64,000 bases of DNA from assembly GCA_002363955.1 (NCBI GenBank), contig DEXE01000003.1:367062-431061 (forward strand), given 5' to 3'. The notes under the pieces were generated by a model. The model was not told the origin of the DNA, searched no databases, and worked only from the letters and a program-made list of their open reading frames with translations. This stretch comes from Methylophaga sp. UBA3192. Its GTDB lineage: Bacteria > Pseudomonadota > Gammaproteobacteria > Nitrosococcales > Methylophagaceae. The position numbers and the translations under genes were made by a program. Positions 34,568 through 43,282 of this stretch are shown here, in pieces (positions within the stretch are counted from its first letter, which is position 1; the number at the start of each line of letters is the position of its first letter).

Positions 34568-34956
34568 TGTTCGGCATGACAGATAAAAAAAATCACATTC
34601 TGGTTAATGTAGAAACCACCTACCTGGATCATGAATCCGATCCGGCGAGGGCAAGATATCTTTTTGCCTATACCATTACTATCACCAATGAGGGCGACAC
34701 CCCGGCCCGGTTATTATCGCGTTACTGGAAAATCACTGGCGGCGATGGTCATGAGCAGGAGGTGGAGGGCGATGGTGTTGTGGGGCAGCACCCTTATCTG
34801 GCACCAACTGAAACCTTTACTTATACCAGTGCGGCGATGCTGGATACCCCGGTTGGTATGATGCAGGGCCATTACAACATGATGGATGATAATGGTAGCC
34901 GATTTGCCGTCGATATCCCGGCGTTCACGCTGGCCGCACCGCAAAAACTCCATTGA
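34567..34956 (+). CDS. apaG: Co2+/Mg2+ efflux protein ApaG
   Basis: ApaG (129 aa from 34567, or 126 from ATG 34576) is a single beta-sandwich domain, with ARYLFAYTITITNEG, LLSRYWKITGGDG and GVVGQHPYLAPTETFTYTS diagnostic. In E. coli it lies near apaH; here it is the last gene after glk. The start at 34567 shares the TAATG junction with glk. Family members are linked to divalent-cation tolerance; the molecular role is not fixed. Confidence 0.9.
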   Translation: MFGMTDKKNHILVNVETTYLDHESDPARARYLFAYTITITNEGDTPARLLSRYWKITGGDGHEQEVEGDGVVGQHPYLAPTETFTYTSAAMLDTPVGMMQGHYNMMDDNGSRFAVDIPAFTLAAPQKLH

Positions 34957-34967
34957 TGGCAGGTATT

Positions 34968-35828
34968 TTACAAACAGCTGCCAACTGAACCTGCTGCACA
35001 AATCCGCCCATCAATCCAGATAGCCTTATCCAGCCTGGCATCTTGCAAATCGCTGCCACCCAGCTTGGCATCCCGTAAATTGGCAAAACTTAAATCACTG
35101 TTGGATAAATTACTGTAGGACAGATCAGCCTGTTGCAGGTTGGCGCCTTTCAGATTAGCTCCCTGCAGGCTGGCATAACTCAGATTGCTAAGTTGTAAAT
35201 CGGCATAACTCATATCAACTTCCATCAGATCGGCGCTCATCAGGTTTGACATGGCCAGCACACTGTTACGCAGGTTGGCTTTGGTCAGGTTAGCAGCGGG
35301 AATATCCATTGCCGGTTTCAGACAGTTTTCCCAGTTCGCGTTGGGCGCAGGCACACTGTCACAATCAGCTTCCGATAGACTTGACGGTGTCGGGAATAAT
35401 ATGGCGAAGCTGAAAATAGCGATGAGAATCAGGCTGATAATCAGCAATGGCCAGAAACGGGCAGGACGTTGAGGTTTGAGCTTTTGTAATAACGCACTGC
35501 GTTGCTGGCGCTGCTGAATTAAAAAGTCTGGTTCCAGTCTGCGTCGTTGTTCCCGACGCATTTCACGTTCAGCTTCGGTCATAGGTTGCTGATTGCGGCG
35601 ATCAAAACCATCACGTTCATCAAGAGGTAACGGTGGTGGAGTGATAGGATCGACAACTTCCAGTTCGATGATATCGCCTAATGGCTGCCAGTTTTTTTGG
35701 TCCGAACTGATCTCTGTTTGGGCATCAATTCTGCCTAACTGCAGATTACTTTTCAGCAGGGCTATGGTGAACGGTCCACTGATCCTTGTATTTTGGCGGG
35801 TATACCATTTTGTACTGAATTTTTTCAT
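34968..35828 (-). CDS. Pentapeptide-repeat protein with N-terminal GYF_2-like domain
   Basis: A 286-residue protein of three parts. The N-terminus (KWYTRQNTRISGPFTIALLK, about 6-55) resembles GYF_2/DUF4339 domains. A charged linker leads to one membrane segment (RFWPLLIISLILIAIFSFAI). The C-terminus is a pentapeptide-repeat solenoid with about 15 A(N/D)LXX units, such as ANLKGANLQQADLSYSNLSN. The topology places the repeats outside the cytoplasm. Function unknown; the repeat fold can act as a binding scaffold. The final Cys pair (CAAGSVGSCL) may form a disulfide. It diverges from fliK by 63 nt. Confidence 0.82.
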   Translation of the reverse strand: MKKFSTKWYTRQNTRISGPFTIALLKSNLQLGRIDAQTEISSDQKNWQPLGDIIELEVVDPITPPPLPLDERDGFDRRNQQPMTEAEREMRREQRRRLEPDFLIQQRQQRSALLQKLKPQRPARFWPLLIISLILIAIFSFAILFPTPSSLSEADCDSVPAPNANWENCLKPAMDIPAANLTKANLRNSVLAMSNLMSADLMEVDMSYADLQLSNLSYASLQGANLKGANLQQADLSYSNLSNSDLSFANLRDAKLGGSDLQDARLDKAIWIDGRICAAGSVGSCL

Positions 35829-35891
35829 TGGCCGGTCTTTGGCAACAAGTTGGTTGTTATACTAGCATTGTGTTTAATTCCAGGTGAATTC

Positions 35892-37466
35892 ATGCAAATA
35901 CCTCAGACCTCACAGGCTGCTCAGGTCACTGTAACGGGATCGGCAAGTCAAACGCCAGCGTTGACACCGGGACAAGTTGCGCAGGCTGTGGTGATATCGG
36001 CTGGAAAGGCGGGCGAAAATGTCGATATCCAGTTAGCAGGAAGGGTTATTACCATTCAGGCCGGGGTGGATTTGCAGCGTGGACAGACTCTTGAACTGCA
36101 ACGAACCGATGCAGGTGCCAGTGATAAAGTAGCACTTAAATTACTCTCTGTGGCGGCTGTCACATCGGTTATGCCGAACTTCCGGCCAGGGCAAACGTTA
36201 CTGGCAGAAGTCATTAAGTTATTACCTCAGCAATCTATCCTGTTGGCATTGCCGCAAGCCGGAAAATTGCCTGTGCCACTGGAATTGGATATCAGCAGGT
36301 TGAATTCCAGTTTCAAACCCGGACAGCAGCTTTTATTACAGATTCTGGGCAACGCACCACTGAGCGTTGCTCTAAAAACGCCCAATCCGAATTTGTCAGA
36401 AAATCTGATTTCCCAGCAACGTCGATTATTGCCGTTTGTTTTCGCCCAACCTCCGCAATTACAAAATGTGATCAATTCGTTACCGGATCTGAGAACAATG
36501 ACTCCGGTTCAAAATGCGCTAAGTCAGCTATGGCAAAATATTCGCGAAACGCAAACTGTTCAGCAATCAGCCAATTTGCAACAAGCGATTCAACAGTCCG
36601 GAGTGTTTCTCGAAAGACAATTGATGCAGCCGAATCCGGTGATAAGTGGTGATTTCAAAGCGAATTTATTGAAACTGGCTGCAGCACTTGAAGGACAGAT
36701 CCGACAAACAGCAAACGGTCAAATCAATGCTCAGAATCTTCCGGTGGAAATTCGTAATGCCCTGATAAATTTGCTCAATCAGCCTTCCGCTTTGCAACAG
36801 CTTCCATCACATATTACGAACGCTCTTATGGCAAGTGGTCAAACTCCGGCCCAATTATTAACCATGTTGCTGGCTGGTCAAGGACTGGCTGGCAACACCA
36901 GTCCCAATGTTCAGAATCTCAACCTTCAGAATATATCTGTTCAACAAAGTACTCAAAATGCACAATTTCAGGCTGGTGTGAACGAATTAGCCAGATTACA
37001 GGTTTTACTGCGCGAAGTAGAAACGGCGATTGCCAGAGTTCAGATGAATCAATTGAATATGGTCAGGGAAGCAGATAATCCCGCACAGCCCCAAGTCTGG
37101 TTGATGGATGTGCCCTTACGTGACAAACAACAGTTGCAGTGGATGCAGTTACAATTGCAACGTGGAACAAAGCAGGATGAGCAAGATGCAGAACAGTGGC
37201 AAGTGACACTCAATCTGGAAACACAAAACCTGGGGAAACTGCGCGCTTCAATTGCTTTGCAGACAAATAATGTCAGTGTGTCATTAACTGCTGAAGATCC
37301 AGAAGCGGTTGCGCTGCTGGAAGACAATATCGGTTTATTGCGTGACAAGCTATCAGCACTGGATTTACAGGTTCAGCGGCTCAGCTGCCATTGTGCGCCG
37401 GTAGAGTGGTTATCTCCGGTTGCGCAGACTGACTCGTCAGATGCATTACTGGATATCTCAGTATGA
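35892..37466 (+). CDS. fliK: Flagellar hook-length control protein FliK
   Basis: A 524-residue FliK. The long N-terminal part is Gln/Leu-rich and low-complexity; the C-terminal Flg_hook domain (about 425-505) carries WQVTLNLETQNLGKLRASIA and AVALLEDNIGLLRDKLSAL. FliK is exported as the hook grows and triggers the FlhB switch. ATG 35892 follows AGGTG; the longer frame from 35793 overlaps the divergent gene. It overlaps the FlhB-like gene by 4 nt and lies outside the main flagellar operon, on the other strand. Confidence 0.88.
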   Translation: MQIPQTSQAAQVTVTGSASQTPALTPGQVAQAVVISAGKAGENVDIQLAGRVITIQAGVDLQRGQTLELQRTDAGASDKVALKLLSVAAVTSVMPNFRPGQTLLAEVIKLLPQQSILLALPQAGKLPVPLELDISRLNSSFKPGQQLLLQILGNAPLSVALKTPNPNLSENLISQQRRLLPFVFAQPPQLQNVINSLPDLRTMTPVQNALSQLWQNIRETQTVQQSANLQQAIQQSGVFLERQLMQPNPVISGDFKANLLKLAAALEGQIRQTANGQINAQNLPVEIRNALINLLNQPSALQQLPSHITNALMASGQTPAQLLTMLLAGQGLAGNTSPNVQNLNLQNISVQQSTQNAQFQAGVNELARLQVLLREVETAIARVQMNQLNMVREADNPAQPQVWLMDVPLRDKQQLQWMQLQLQRGTKQDEQDAEQWQVTLNLETQNLGKLRASIALQTNNVSVSLTAEDPEAVALLEDNIGLLRDKLSALDLQVQRLSCHCAPVEWLSPVAQTDSSDALLDISV

Positions 37467-37741
37467 AACAACAAGCAGAGCCGTTACGTGCTATTGCATT
37501 GCATTATGACGGAGACAATGCACCCACAGTGACCGCCAGCGGCGAAGGCGATATTGCTGCTGAAATTATTCGCATTGCTAAACAGCACAATATTCCCCTT
37601 CGTGAAGATGCCGTTCTGGCTGATATGCTGAAAGAAATGCAGCTGGGGGAAGCGATACCTGAAGAGCTTTATCGAGTTATCGCAGAAGTGATTGCTTACG
37701 CATATATTATTTCGGGTAAATTCCCTAAGGACAAAGGCTAA
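37463..37741 (+). CDS. FlhB C-terminal domain paralogue (FhlB-like)
   Basis: A 92-residue protein that matches only the cytoplasmic EscU/YscU/FlhB C-terminal domain: AIALHYDGDNAPTVTASGEG then KQHNIPLREDAVLADML and PEELYRVIAEVIAYAY. It lacks the NPTH autocleavage motif and the membrane part. Such FhlB/FlhX proteins can stand in for cleaved FlhB-C in other bacteria. It overlaps fliK (ATGA), and a role in substrate switching with FliK is inferred. Confidence 0.82.
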   Translation: MKQQAEPLRAIALHYDGDNAPTVTASGEGDIAAEIIRIAKQHNIPLREDAVLADMLKEMQLGEAIPEELYRVIAEVIAYAYIISGKFPKDKG

Positions 37742-37843
37742 ATTCCAGTACAGATTAATCTGCGTTAAAGCATTATTACTGAGTTTGAGGCTTGTTTTTT
37801 TTTCAATACTTTACAAACAGCATTACAAAAATCTCATTAAGTG

Positions 37844-37872
37844 TTGATTTTAAAATATAAAACCGCTATTTT
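37844..37872 (+). promoter_or_regulatory. Candidate sigma-70 promoter for the GGDEF-EAL gene
   Basis: TTGATT (37844-37849) and TATTTT (37867-37872) are 17 nt apart. Transcription would begin near 37880, close to the TTG at 37887, which makes the downstream ATGs at 37923 or 37953 the more likely starts for the gene. Confidence 0.4.
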
Positions 37873-37922
37873 CATTTGCGTGTATCTTGAAACCGGTCAT
37901 AAAGAAACCGCATACAAACCAG

Positions 37923-39764
37923 ATGAATAAACTTCTAACAGTTGAGTCACCGATGTCAAGGACATCTGAGCAGAGCCTGACGGCACCGATATCTGCTGCG
38001 GAAGTGAGTGACTTGTTGGCTGCGCGGATTCTGATTAGTGGGACACGGCTTTCTGATCTGGCTTTTCTGCAAACCATGTTGTCGTTGAGTGGCTTTACCA
38101 ATATCTCCACTGCCAATGGCCCGGAAAAACTCATGCAAATGCTGAGACAGGCCATTTCTGGTGACCTATGCGATATTGATTTGATCATCCTCGATTGCCG
38201 CTTGGGTGAATGTAATGCCCGGGAACTCCGGTTGAAGCTGGATCAGTTTGATGAATGGCGATTGATTCCGGTTATCGCACTGACAGAAAAATCACAATGG
38301 AACTATAATCAGCTATTAACGGATTTAGGACATGGTGTCACCTCACTTTTATATCGCCCGCTTACCGCTGAGTCATTGCCTCCCGCGGTCATGACAACTT
38401 TGGCTGCCAAACGTGAACGTGACCATTATCATCTCCGTCAGCAGCAGATTGAAGATGAAAATGCTCAGTTGCGAGTCATGGAAGCCAGACTGCAATTTTC
38501 CGTTAATCATGACGATTTAACCGGATTGGCAAATCGGCGACGTTTGGAACAGGCGCTCGATATTACGTTGACTCAGGTACGAAACTTCCATACCAGTAGC
38601 GCGTTGTTTTATATCGATTTGGATAGTTTTAAAGTACTGAATGATGCCGAAGGTCATGAAGCTGGTGATACCTTGTTAGTTCAGGTTGCCAATTCGTTGC
38701 GGAGCTTTTTTAAAGTCCGCGATACACTGGTGCGGATTGGTTCTGACGAATTTGCTGTATTAGTTGATACCATTGAACCGGATACTGCCATAGCCCGCGC
38801 TGAGGGCCTGCGGGAAATGTTTGATGGATACAGTTTTACTTTTCATGATCATGAATATCATTTATCCGCCAGTATTGGTGTTAAATGTATTACCGAAGCC
38901 GCTATTTCTACAGTGGGTGAAATCTTATCGCATGCTAATCAGGCATGCTATACCGCTAAAAAACGGGGCCGGAATCGGGTTCATGTATACAGCCCGGCTG
39001 ATCGGGAAATGTATGCGTTAAGACATAGTGTCGAGTGGGCTCCAAGAATTCGTGCGGCATTAAAACAAGAAAATTTCATTCTTGAATTTCAGCCTATCTA
39101 CTCGCTTAAAGAGAAAAAAATCAATCACTATGAGTGTTTGATACGCATGCGTGGGCAGGGTGATAAACTGTATTACCCACATGATTTTATACCGGTTGCA
39201 GAAGCCATGGGATTGATTCATCAGATTGACTTGTGGGTCGTTAACCATGCTTTTGAATTGCTCAGAAATGTTCCCGGCGATACAGCGCTGGCGGTTAATC
39301 TATCGGGTAATATTTTTCTAGATAAAAACCTCTACCCACTGGTTGAGCGCAAGTTACTGGAAACGGGGGCGGATCCATCCCGGCTGGTGTTTGAAATAAC
39401 TGAAACCTCGGCAATTTCCAACTTTGAACAAACCAAACAAATGGTCGATCGATTGCGAAATCTCGGATGTCGCTTTGCATTGGATGATTTTGGTGCCGGA
39501 TTCAACTCCTACAGCTACCTAAAACATTTTCCGGTGGATATTCTTAAAATTGATGGTGGATTTATTACCAATCTGCACAATGACCCTGTCGATCAGCTAT
39601 TAGTAAAGTCGATGATCGATATTTCGCATAGTCTCGGCAAAAAAACCGTTGCTGAATTTGTCGAAGACAGAGAAACCCTGAAAATGCTGGAAGAGTTTGG
39701 TGTGGACTTTGTTCAGGGATATTTAATCGGTAAACCACAGCGGGTAATGCCCACCAAGCCTTAG
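37923..39764 (+). CDS. REC-GGDEF-EAL c-di-GMP signalling protein
   Basis: A protein of about 613 residues with three parts: a receiver-like domain (VARILIS... to about 165, phospho-acceptor Asp in LIILDCRLGE), a GGDEF domain and an EAL domain. The GGDEF signature is altered to GSDEF (VRIGSDEFAV), so cyclase activity is doubtful. The EAL signature reads ECL, but the other catalytic residues (VNLSGN, FEITET, DDFGAGFNSYSYL, LKIDGGF, FVQGYLIGKP) are present, so phosphodiesterase activity is plausible. Start is uncertain (TTG 37887, ATG 37923 or 37953). No membrane segment. It sits between fliK and the chemotaxis operon, suggesting motility control. Confidence 0.85.
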   Translation: MNKLLTVESPMSRTSEQSLTAPISAAEVSDLLAARILISGTRLSDLAFLQTMLSLSGFTNISTANGPEKLMQMLRQAISGDLCDIDLIILDCRLGECNARELRLKLDQFDEWRLIPVIALTEKSQWNYNQLLTDLGHGVTSLLYRPLTAESLPPAVMTTLAAKRERDHYHLRQQQIEDENAQLRVMEARLQFSVNHDDLTGLANRRRLEQALDITLTQVRNFHTSSALFYIDLDSFKVLNDAEGHEAGDTLLVQVANSLRSFFKVRDTLVRIGSDEFAVLVDTIEPDTAIARAEGLREMFDGYSFTFHDHEYHLSASIGVKCITEAAISTVGEILSHANQACYTAKKRGRNRVHVYSPADREMYALRHSVEWAPRIRAALKQENFILEFQPIYSLKEKKINHYECLIRMRGQGDKLYYPHDFIPVAEAMGLIHQIDLWVVNHAFELLRNVPGDTALAVNLSGNIFLDKNLYPLVERKLLETGADPSRLVFEITETSAISNFEQTKQMVDRLRNLGCRFALDDFGAGFNSYSYLKHFPVDILKIDGGFITNLHNDPVDQLLVKSMIDISHSLGKKTVAEFVEDRETLKMLEEFGVDFVQGYLIGKPQRVMPTKP

Positions 39765-39768
39765 GGTC

Positions 39769-39818
39769 TGTTGATCTTTCAGAGTTACAAAGTTGAAGTG
39801 CTTACGTAAAGATCAACA
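39769..39818. repeat. 11-bp perfect inverted repeat between convergent genes
   Basis: TGTTGATCTTT at 39769-39779 pairs exactly with AAAGATCAACA at 39808-39818, with a 28-nt spacer. It lies between the 3' ends of the EAL gene and the DUF2802 gene, with no U-run beside it. It may act as a two-way transcription stop or be a small decayed mobile-element relic. Confidence 0.5.
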
Positions 39819-39822
39819 TAGC

Positions 39823-40209
39823 CTAATGCAAATCGGTAGCCGAATGACGCTGTGCTCCGTGCAACCGGGTAATCAGCAGTGCCTCTTCTTCACTCAGATT
39901 GCAATTATCAATAAGTTGATTGATATCGACCCCTTTTCTGGCCAGCCGAATTGCATGCTCATAGCTATGTTGTTGTGGTTGACCGAGATCCATGCTTTTT
40001 TGCTGATCACGAATCTTCATTAAGGCCTGTTCAAATCGGACGATACGTTCATCAGAGCCTACTGCTGCGCTGCATAACGCTGATAACTGCTGCTGCAGAG
40101 AGCTGATTTGGCTTGCCTGAACTCGACTCAAGCGAAAGAAACGGTAGCTGGTAACAAGCAGCACAATTCCCAGCAAACCTACCAAACTATATAAGATATA
40201 TAACATCAT
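39823..40209 (-). CDS. DUF2802 membrane-anchored protein
   Basis: A 128-residue protein with one N-terminal membrane segment (LYILYSLVGLLGIVLLV), a coiled-coil (SSLQQQLSALCSAAV), and a DUF2802 core with YEHAIRLARKGVDINQLIDN and EEEALLITRLHG. The gene is the last of the chemotaxis operon here; in Pseudomonas and Vibrio a DUF2802 gene also follows cheW. Role unknown; the helix-turn-helix-like end suggests contact with other proteins or DNA. Confidence 0.82.
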   Translation of the reverse strand: MMLYILYSLVGLLGIVLLVTSYRFFRLSRVQASQISSLQQQLSALCSAAVGSDERIVRFEQALMKIRDQQKSMDLGQPQQHSYEHAIRLARKGVDINQLIDNCNLSEEEALLITRLHGAQRHSATDLH

Positions 40210-40227
40210 GATATGTCTCCTGAGACA

Positions 40228-40404
40228 TCACACATATTCATCAATAATGCCGGTTTTAGGCGGCCGTTTAGGTTTAACCTCATCAGCGTCTTCTTGTGCC
40301 TTCTCATCCTGTTGCTTTGGTTTATGGCGTCGTTTCTCATCCGCCGGATTGTCCACTCGGGTGGTGGGAACAAGTGGCTGGGTTGGATGAATTTCGTCTG
40401 CCAT
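40228..40404 (-). CDS. Small charged ORF between cheW and DUF2802 gene
   Basis: A 58-residue ORF from ATG 40404 to TGA 40228, starting MADEIHPTQPLVPTTR and ending KTGIIDEYV. It is strongly charged (many Lys, Glu, Asp, Arg) with no hydrophobic segment, and is probably disordered. It fits exactly between cheW (8-nt gap) and the DUF2802 gene (18-nt gap) in a tightly packed operon, and an AGGAGA site just after its stop serves the next gene. No family is recognised. Confidence 0.6.
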   Translation of the reverse strand: MADEIHPTQPLVPTTRVDNPADEKRRHKPKQQDEKAQEDADEVKPKRPPKTGIIDEYV

Positions 40405-40412
40405 GATTTACA

Positions 40413-40892
40413 TCAGAAACTGGCGATATCCGCTATTTCGTCATCATTAAGCAGCTTGTTGACATCAACCAGAATTAACAGGTTTTTATCACGGCTACAC
40501 ACTCCCTGAATAAAGCGTGAACTGTCATCACTGCTGACATTCGGGGCCGTGTCTATTTCTGATTGATGCAAGTAAACAACTTCAGCCACACTGTCGACCA
40601 GCATGCCGATGACGTTACCGCTTACCTCAGCAATAATAATGCGCGACTCCTCATCGACTTCCCGGGAGGACAAACCAAACCGTTTGCGAGTATCGATCAC
40701 GGTGACTACATTGCCACGCAGATTGATAATGCCGAGCACATAATCCGGAGCTCCCGGTACAGGCGCAATTTCAGTCGGGCGCAGCACTTCCTGTACTTGC
40801 ATCACATTGATGCCATAGACTTCCTGCTCCATTTGATAAGTCACCCATTGCAGAATAGGGTCATTACCAGCCTGATTATCTTGCTCACTCAT
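40413..40892 (-). CDS. cheW: Chemotaxis coupling protein CheW
   Basis: CheW (159 aa) links CheA to chemoreceptors. Hallmarks are YGINVMQVQEVLRPTEIAPV, GAPDYVLGIINLRGNVVTVI and SEVGMLVDSV-type strands (NVIGMLVDSVAEVVYL). ATG 40892 is chosen for its AAGGAAAATACA leader; the frame is open 11 codons further. The gap to the preceding parP is 106 nt, the largest in this operon. Confidence 0.93.
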   Translation of the reverse strand: MSEQDNQAGNDPILQWVTYQMEQEVYGINVMQVQEVLRPTEIAPVPGAPDYVLGIINLRGNVVTVIDTRKRFGLSSREVDEESRIIIAEVSGNVIGMLVDSVAEVVYLHQSEIDTAPNVSSDDSSRFIQGVCSRDKNLLILVDVNKLLNDDEIADIASF

Positions 40893-40998
40893 TGTATTTT
40901 CCTTATTCACAAAATATTGGCACATAAGTGGCTGCCAAATTTATGACGTTCTGTGTTTATAAGCATCAAAGCACAGTCTGTGCCAGTTTTATATTCGG

Positions 40999-41580
40999 TT
41001 ATCGCAATATTTTTAACAGTTCTGTTAATGAAATAATACTGCTTAAAGGTGACATTAGCATACCTGCCAGCCAGGGTCTCTGTCCCGGTTCCCGCCGCCA
41101 ACGCACATTTTCACTCTCCAGCGTAACCACATGGCGGATAGTGGATACAGCCAATCCCAGCTGTTTATTGTTCACCAGTAATATGTAACGGTTATCTGTT
41201 GAATTACTTGATTTATTGGTAATTAATGTTGTTAAATCAATTACTTGAGTATGCTGTTTAGGGCGGCTTAGGGTGCCAACGATATAGTCTGGCTGACCAG
41301 GAAGCTGTGACAGACCTTCTTCGGGCCAGTTCTCTATGCCGTCCAGTTCATCCAGGGTTAACGCCAGTTGCATACCAGCCACTTCAAATAATAAAGCCTG
41401 GGTGTCTTTGTCAGAAGTATTCGCGAGGCTGGCAATAATCCCGGGCTCAGTCTCAGGCACCGTTTCAGTTATTTCAACTGCAACGTGTTCCAAAGTCTCC
41501 GGTTCGCTGTCCAGTAACAGCTCCTGCAGATAGGCTGTCAAGGCTTGCTCTGGTTCTTTAATCTGGATTGGTTTAGACAT
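40999..41580 (-). CDS. parP: CheW-like array protein, probable ParP
   Basis: A 193-residue protein with an acidic N-terminal tail and a C-terminal CheW-like domain: LLFEVAGMQLALTLDELDGI, LPGQPDYIVGTLSRPKQHTQ and NKQLGLAVSTIRHVVTLE. In Vibrio the gene between parC and cheW encodes ParP, which binds CheA and ParC and keeps signalling arrays at the pole. Gene order here (parC, this gene, cheW) is the same. It is shorter than Vibrio ParP. It overlaps parC by 8 nt. Confidence 0.7.
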   Translation of the reverse strand: MSKPIQIKEPEQALTAYLQELLLDSEPETLEHVAVEITETVPETEPGIIASLANTSDKDTQALLFEVAGMQLALTLDELDGIENWPEEGLSQLPGQPDYIVGTLSRPKQHTQVIDLTTLITNKSSNSTDNRYILLVNNKQLGLAVSTIRHVVTLESENVRWRREPGQRPWLAGMLMSPLSSIISLTELLKILR

Positions 41581-42367
41581 TTTGACCGGGCTTTGCCGCT
41601 GGGGCTTTAGTGAGTTTTTTCATTAATCGTTCATAGGCCATACTGCCACGACTTTCTGGGTTGAGTGCAGGCAGAGGAATGCCAGACTTACTGGCATCAC
41701 GAAATTGTGTATCAATCGGGATAGCATCCTGCCAGAGGTTTTCTTCATAATCCTTTTGCATTTTACGCAATGTCTGAACGCCGGCACGGGTACGGCGATC
41801 AAACATCGTTGGCACAATCAGGTACGGAAGTTTGTGCTGGCGGGAATGATTGATTAACTGCAGGGTATGCAACATGCGTTCAAGCCCTTTTAAGGCAAGA
41901 AACTCGGTTTGTACCGGTATCAATAACTCATCACAGGCAGCCAGCGCATTGACCATTAAAACACCCAGCATAGGCGGGCAGTCTATCAGCACATACTCAA
42001 ATCGCTCATTCAGTTGCTTTAAGGTTTTGTGAATGACCAGGCCTTTACCGCTTTGGATACTGAGTTGGCGATCCAGGGTTGCCATGGCCGTTGCGGCGGG
42101 TAAAAGGTAAATATTATCCTGATTGGTTTTTTTGAGTGTTTTGAAAATAGCGTTGAGCGGTTGCTGGTCTGACTGTTGAAATAAAGTGTAGATACTGTGA
42201 TCGATATTATCGGGATCAAACCCAAAATAAGTGGTTAACGAACCGTGCGGATCCATATCCAGTAGTAATGTGGAATGACCTTTTCTGGCAAGATGACTGG
42301 CCAGGCTGACCACTGTAGTGGTTTTGCCGACACCACCTTTTTGATTGGCAATCGCCCAGACCGTCAT
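41573..42367 (-). CDS. parC: ParA-family ATPase of chemotaxis operon (ParC)
   Basis: A 264-residue MinD/ParA ATPase with a deviant Walker A ANQKGGVGKTTTVVSLA (8-24), switch I LLDMDPHGSLTTYFGF and Walker B-like YVLIDCPPMLGVLM. No ParB gene follows, as expected for the orphan ParA that positions chemosensory arrays in polar-flagellated gammaproteobacteria (ParC in Vibrio). It overlaps motD and parP by 4 and 8 nt. The name ParC is by gene order, not to be confused with topoisomerase IV. Confidence 0.82.
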   Translation of the reverse strand: MTVWAIANQKGGVGKTTTVVSLASHLARKGHSTLLLDMDPHGSLTTYFGFDPDNIDHSIYTLFQQSDQQPLNAIFKTLKKTNQDNIYLLPAATAMATLDRQLSIQSGKGLVIHKTLKQLNERFEYVLIDCPPMLGVLMVNALAACDELLIPVQTEFLALKGLERMLHTLQLINHSRQHKLPYLIVPTMFDRRTRAGVQTLRKMQKDYEENLWQDAIPIDTQFRDASKSGIPLPALNPESRGSMAYERLMKKLTKAPAAKPGQNV

Positions 42368-43278
42368 GGAGATACTTCGCCAGTAACGGAGGGTACCAGC
42401 ACAGGAGGAGGCAGGCTGTCAGTAATGGGGGTAATACTGTTTTCAGACTCTGTTTCACTGCGATTCAATTGCTCATCAAACACTTCGAGGGTTCTTCGGC
42501 TCTCCTGGCTTCCCAGAATAACCAGTACCACCCGGCGGTTTTTTTGGCGGCCTAATTCGGTCTCATTATCCGCAATTGGTTTAAACTCACCATAACCTAT
42601 GGCTGACATACGGCCCGGTTGAATACCAAAGCGATCCAATAAATTCACTACACTGGCCGCTCTGGCAGCTGACAGCTCCCAGTTTGACGGGAAACGCGGT
42701 GTATTAATCGGTTGATCATCAGTAAATCCCTCTACTTGTAGTGGATTGGCGACCAGGGCAAGTACATCGGCAATCTGACCAATTACCGGTACAGCCTCAC
42801 GGGCCAAACGGGCATCACCACTGGCAAACAGAAAATTGGAATTGATCTCCACCTCCAGCCAGTCTTCAGTTTGCTTGATACTGACATCTTCATTGGTAAT
42901 TAAATCAGCAAGCGCGTTGCTGAGTTGCTGCGAGATATCGTTGATGGTGCGCAAACTTTGCTCGGAAACAGGAGGGCGTTCCCTAGGCAGTTCAGGCAGT
43001 TCAATTTCAAAATCCGGTACTTCCGGCTTACCCGGCGAAGCGACACGTTCACCTTGTCCACGGCTGACTTCACCAATCTGAATCGGGTCACTGCTGCGAG
43101 TAGGTTGTGAAAAGACGCTTTCCAGTGTTTCTGATAAAACACGGTATTTGCCTTCATTCACTGATGAAATGGAATACATCACTACAAAGAAAGCAAACAG
43201 CAAAGTGATAAAATCAGCATAGGACACCAACCAGCGTTCGTGGTTTTCGTGTTCTTCATGCCGTTTTCTACGGGCCAT
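42364..43278 (-). CDS. motD: Flagellar stator protein MotD (MotB-type)
   Basis: A 304-residue MotB-family protein. The plug/membrane helix is SYADFITLLFAFFVVMYSIS with Asp as the proton site, and a C-terminal OmpA-like peptidoglycan-binding domain contains GFTDDQPINT and NWELSAARAASVVNLL. It anchors the stator to the cell wall. Start ATG 43278 lies 4 nt after the motC stop. The cheB-motC-motD-parC order is that of Pseudomonas, where MotCD is the stator set used for swarming. Confidence 0.88.
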   Translation of the reverse strand: MARRKRHEEHENHERWLVSYADFITLLFAFFVVMYSISSVNEGKYRVLSETLESVFSQPTRSSDPIQIGEVSRGQGERVASPGKPEVPDFEIELPELPRERPPVSEQSLRTINDISQQLSNALADLITNEDVSIKQTEDWLEVEINSNFLFASGDARLAREAVPVIGQIADVLALVANPLQVEGFTDDQPINTPRFPSNWELSAARAASVVNLLDRFGIQPGRMSAIGYGEFKPIADNETELGRQKNRRVVLVILGSQESRRTLEVFDEQLNRSETESENSITPITDSLPPPVLVPSVTGEVSP

Positions 43279-43282
43279 CAGG

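Noticed and set aside
35836..35860. Sigma-54 promoter TGGCA...TTGG upstream of fliK
   Set aside because: Spacing between the GG and GC elements is one base short and the -12 part is incomplete.
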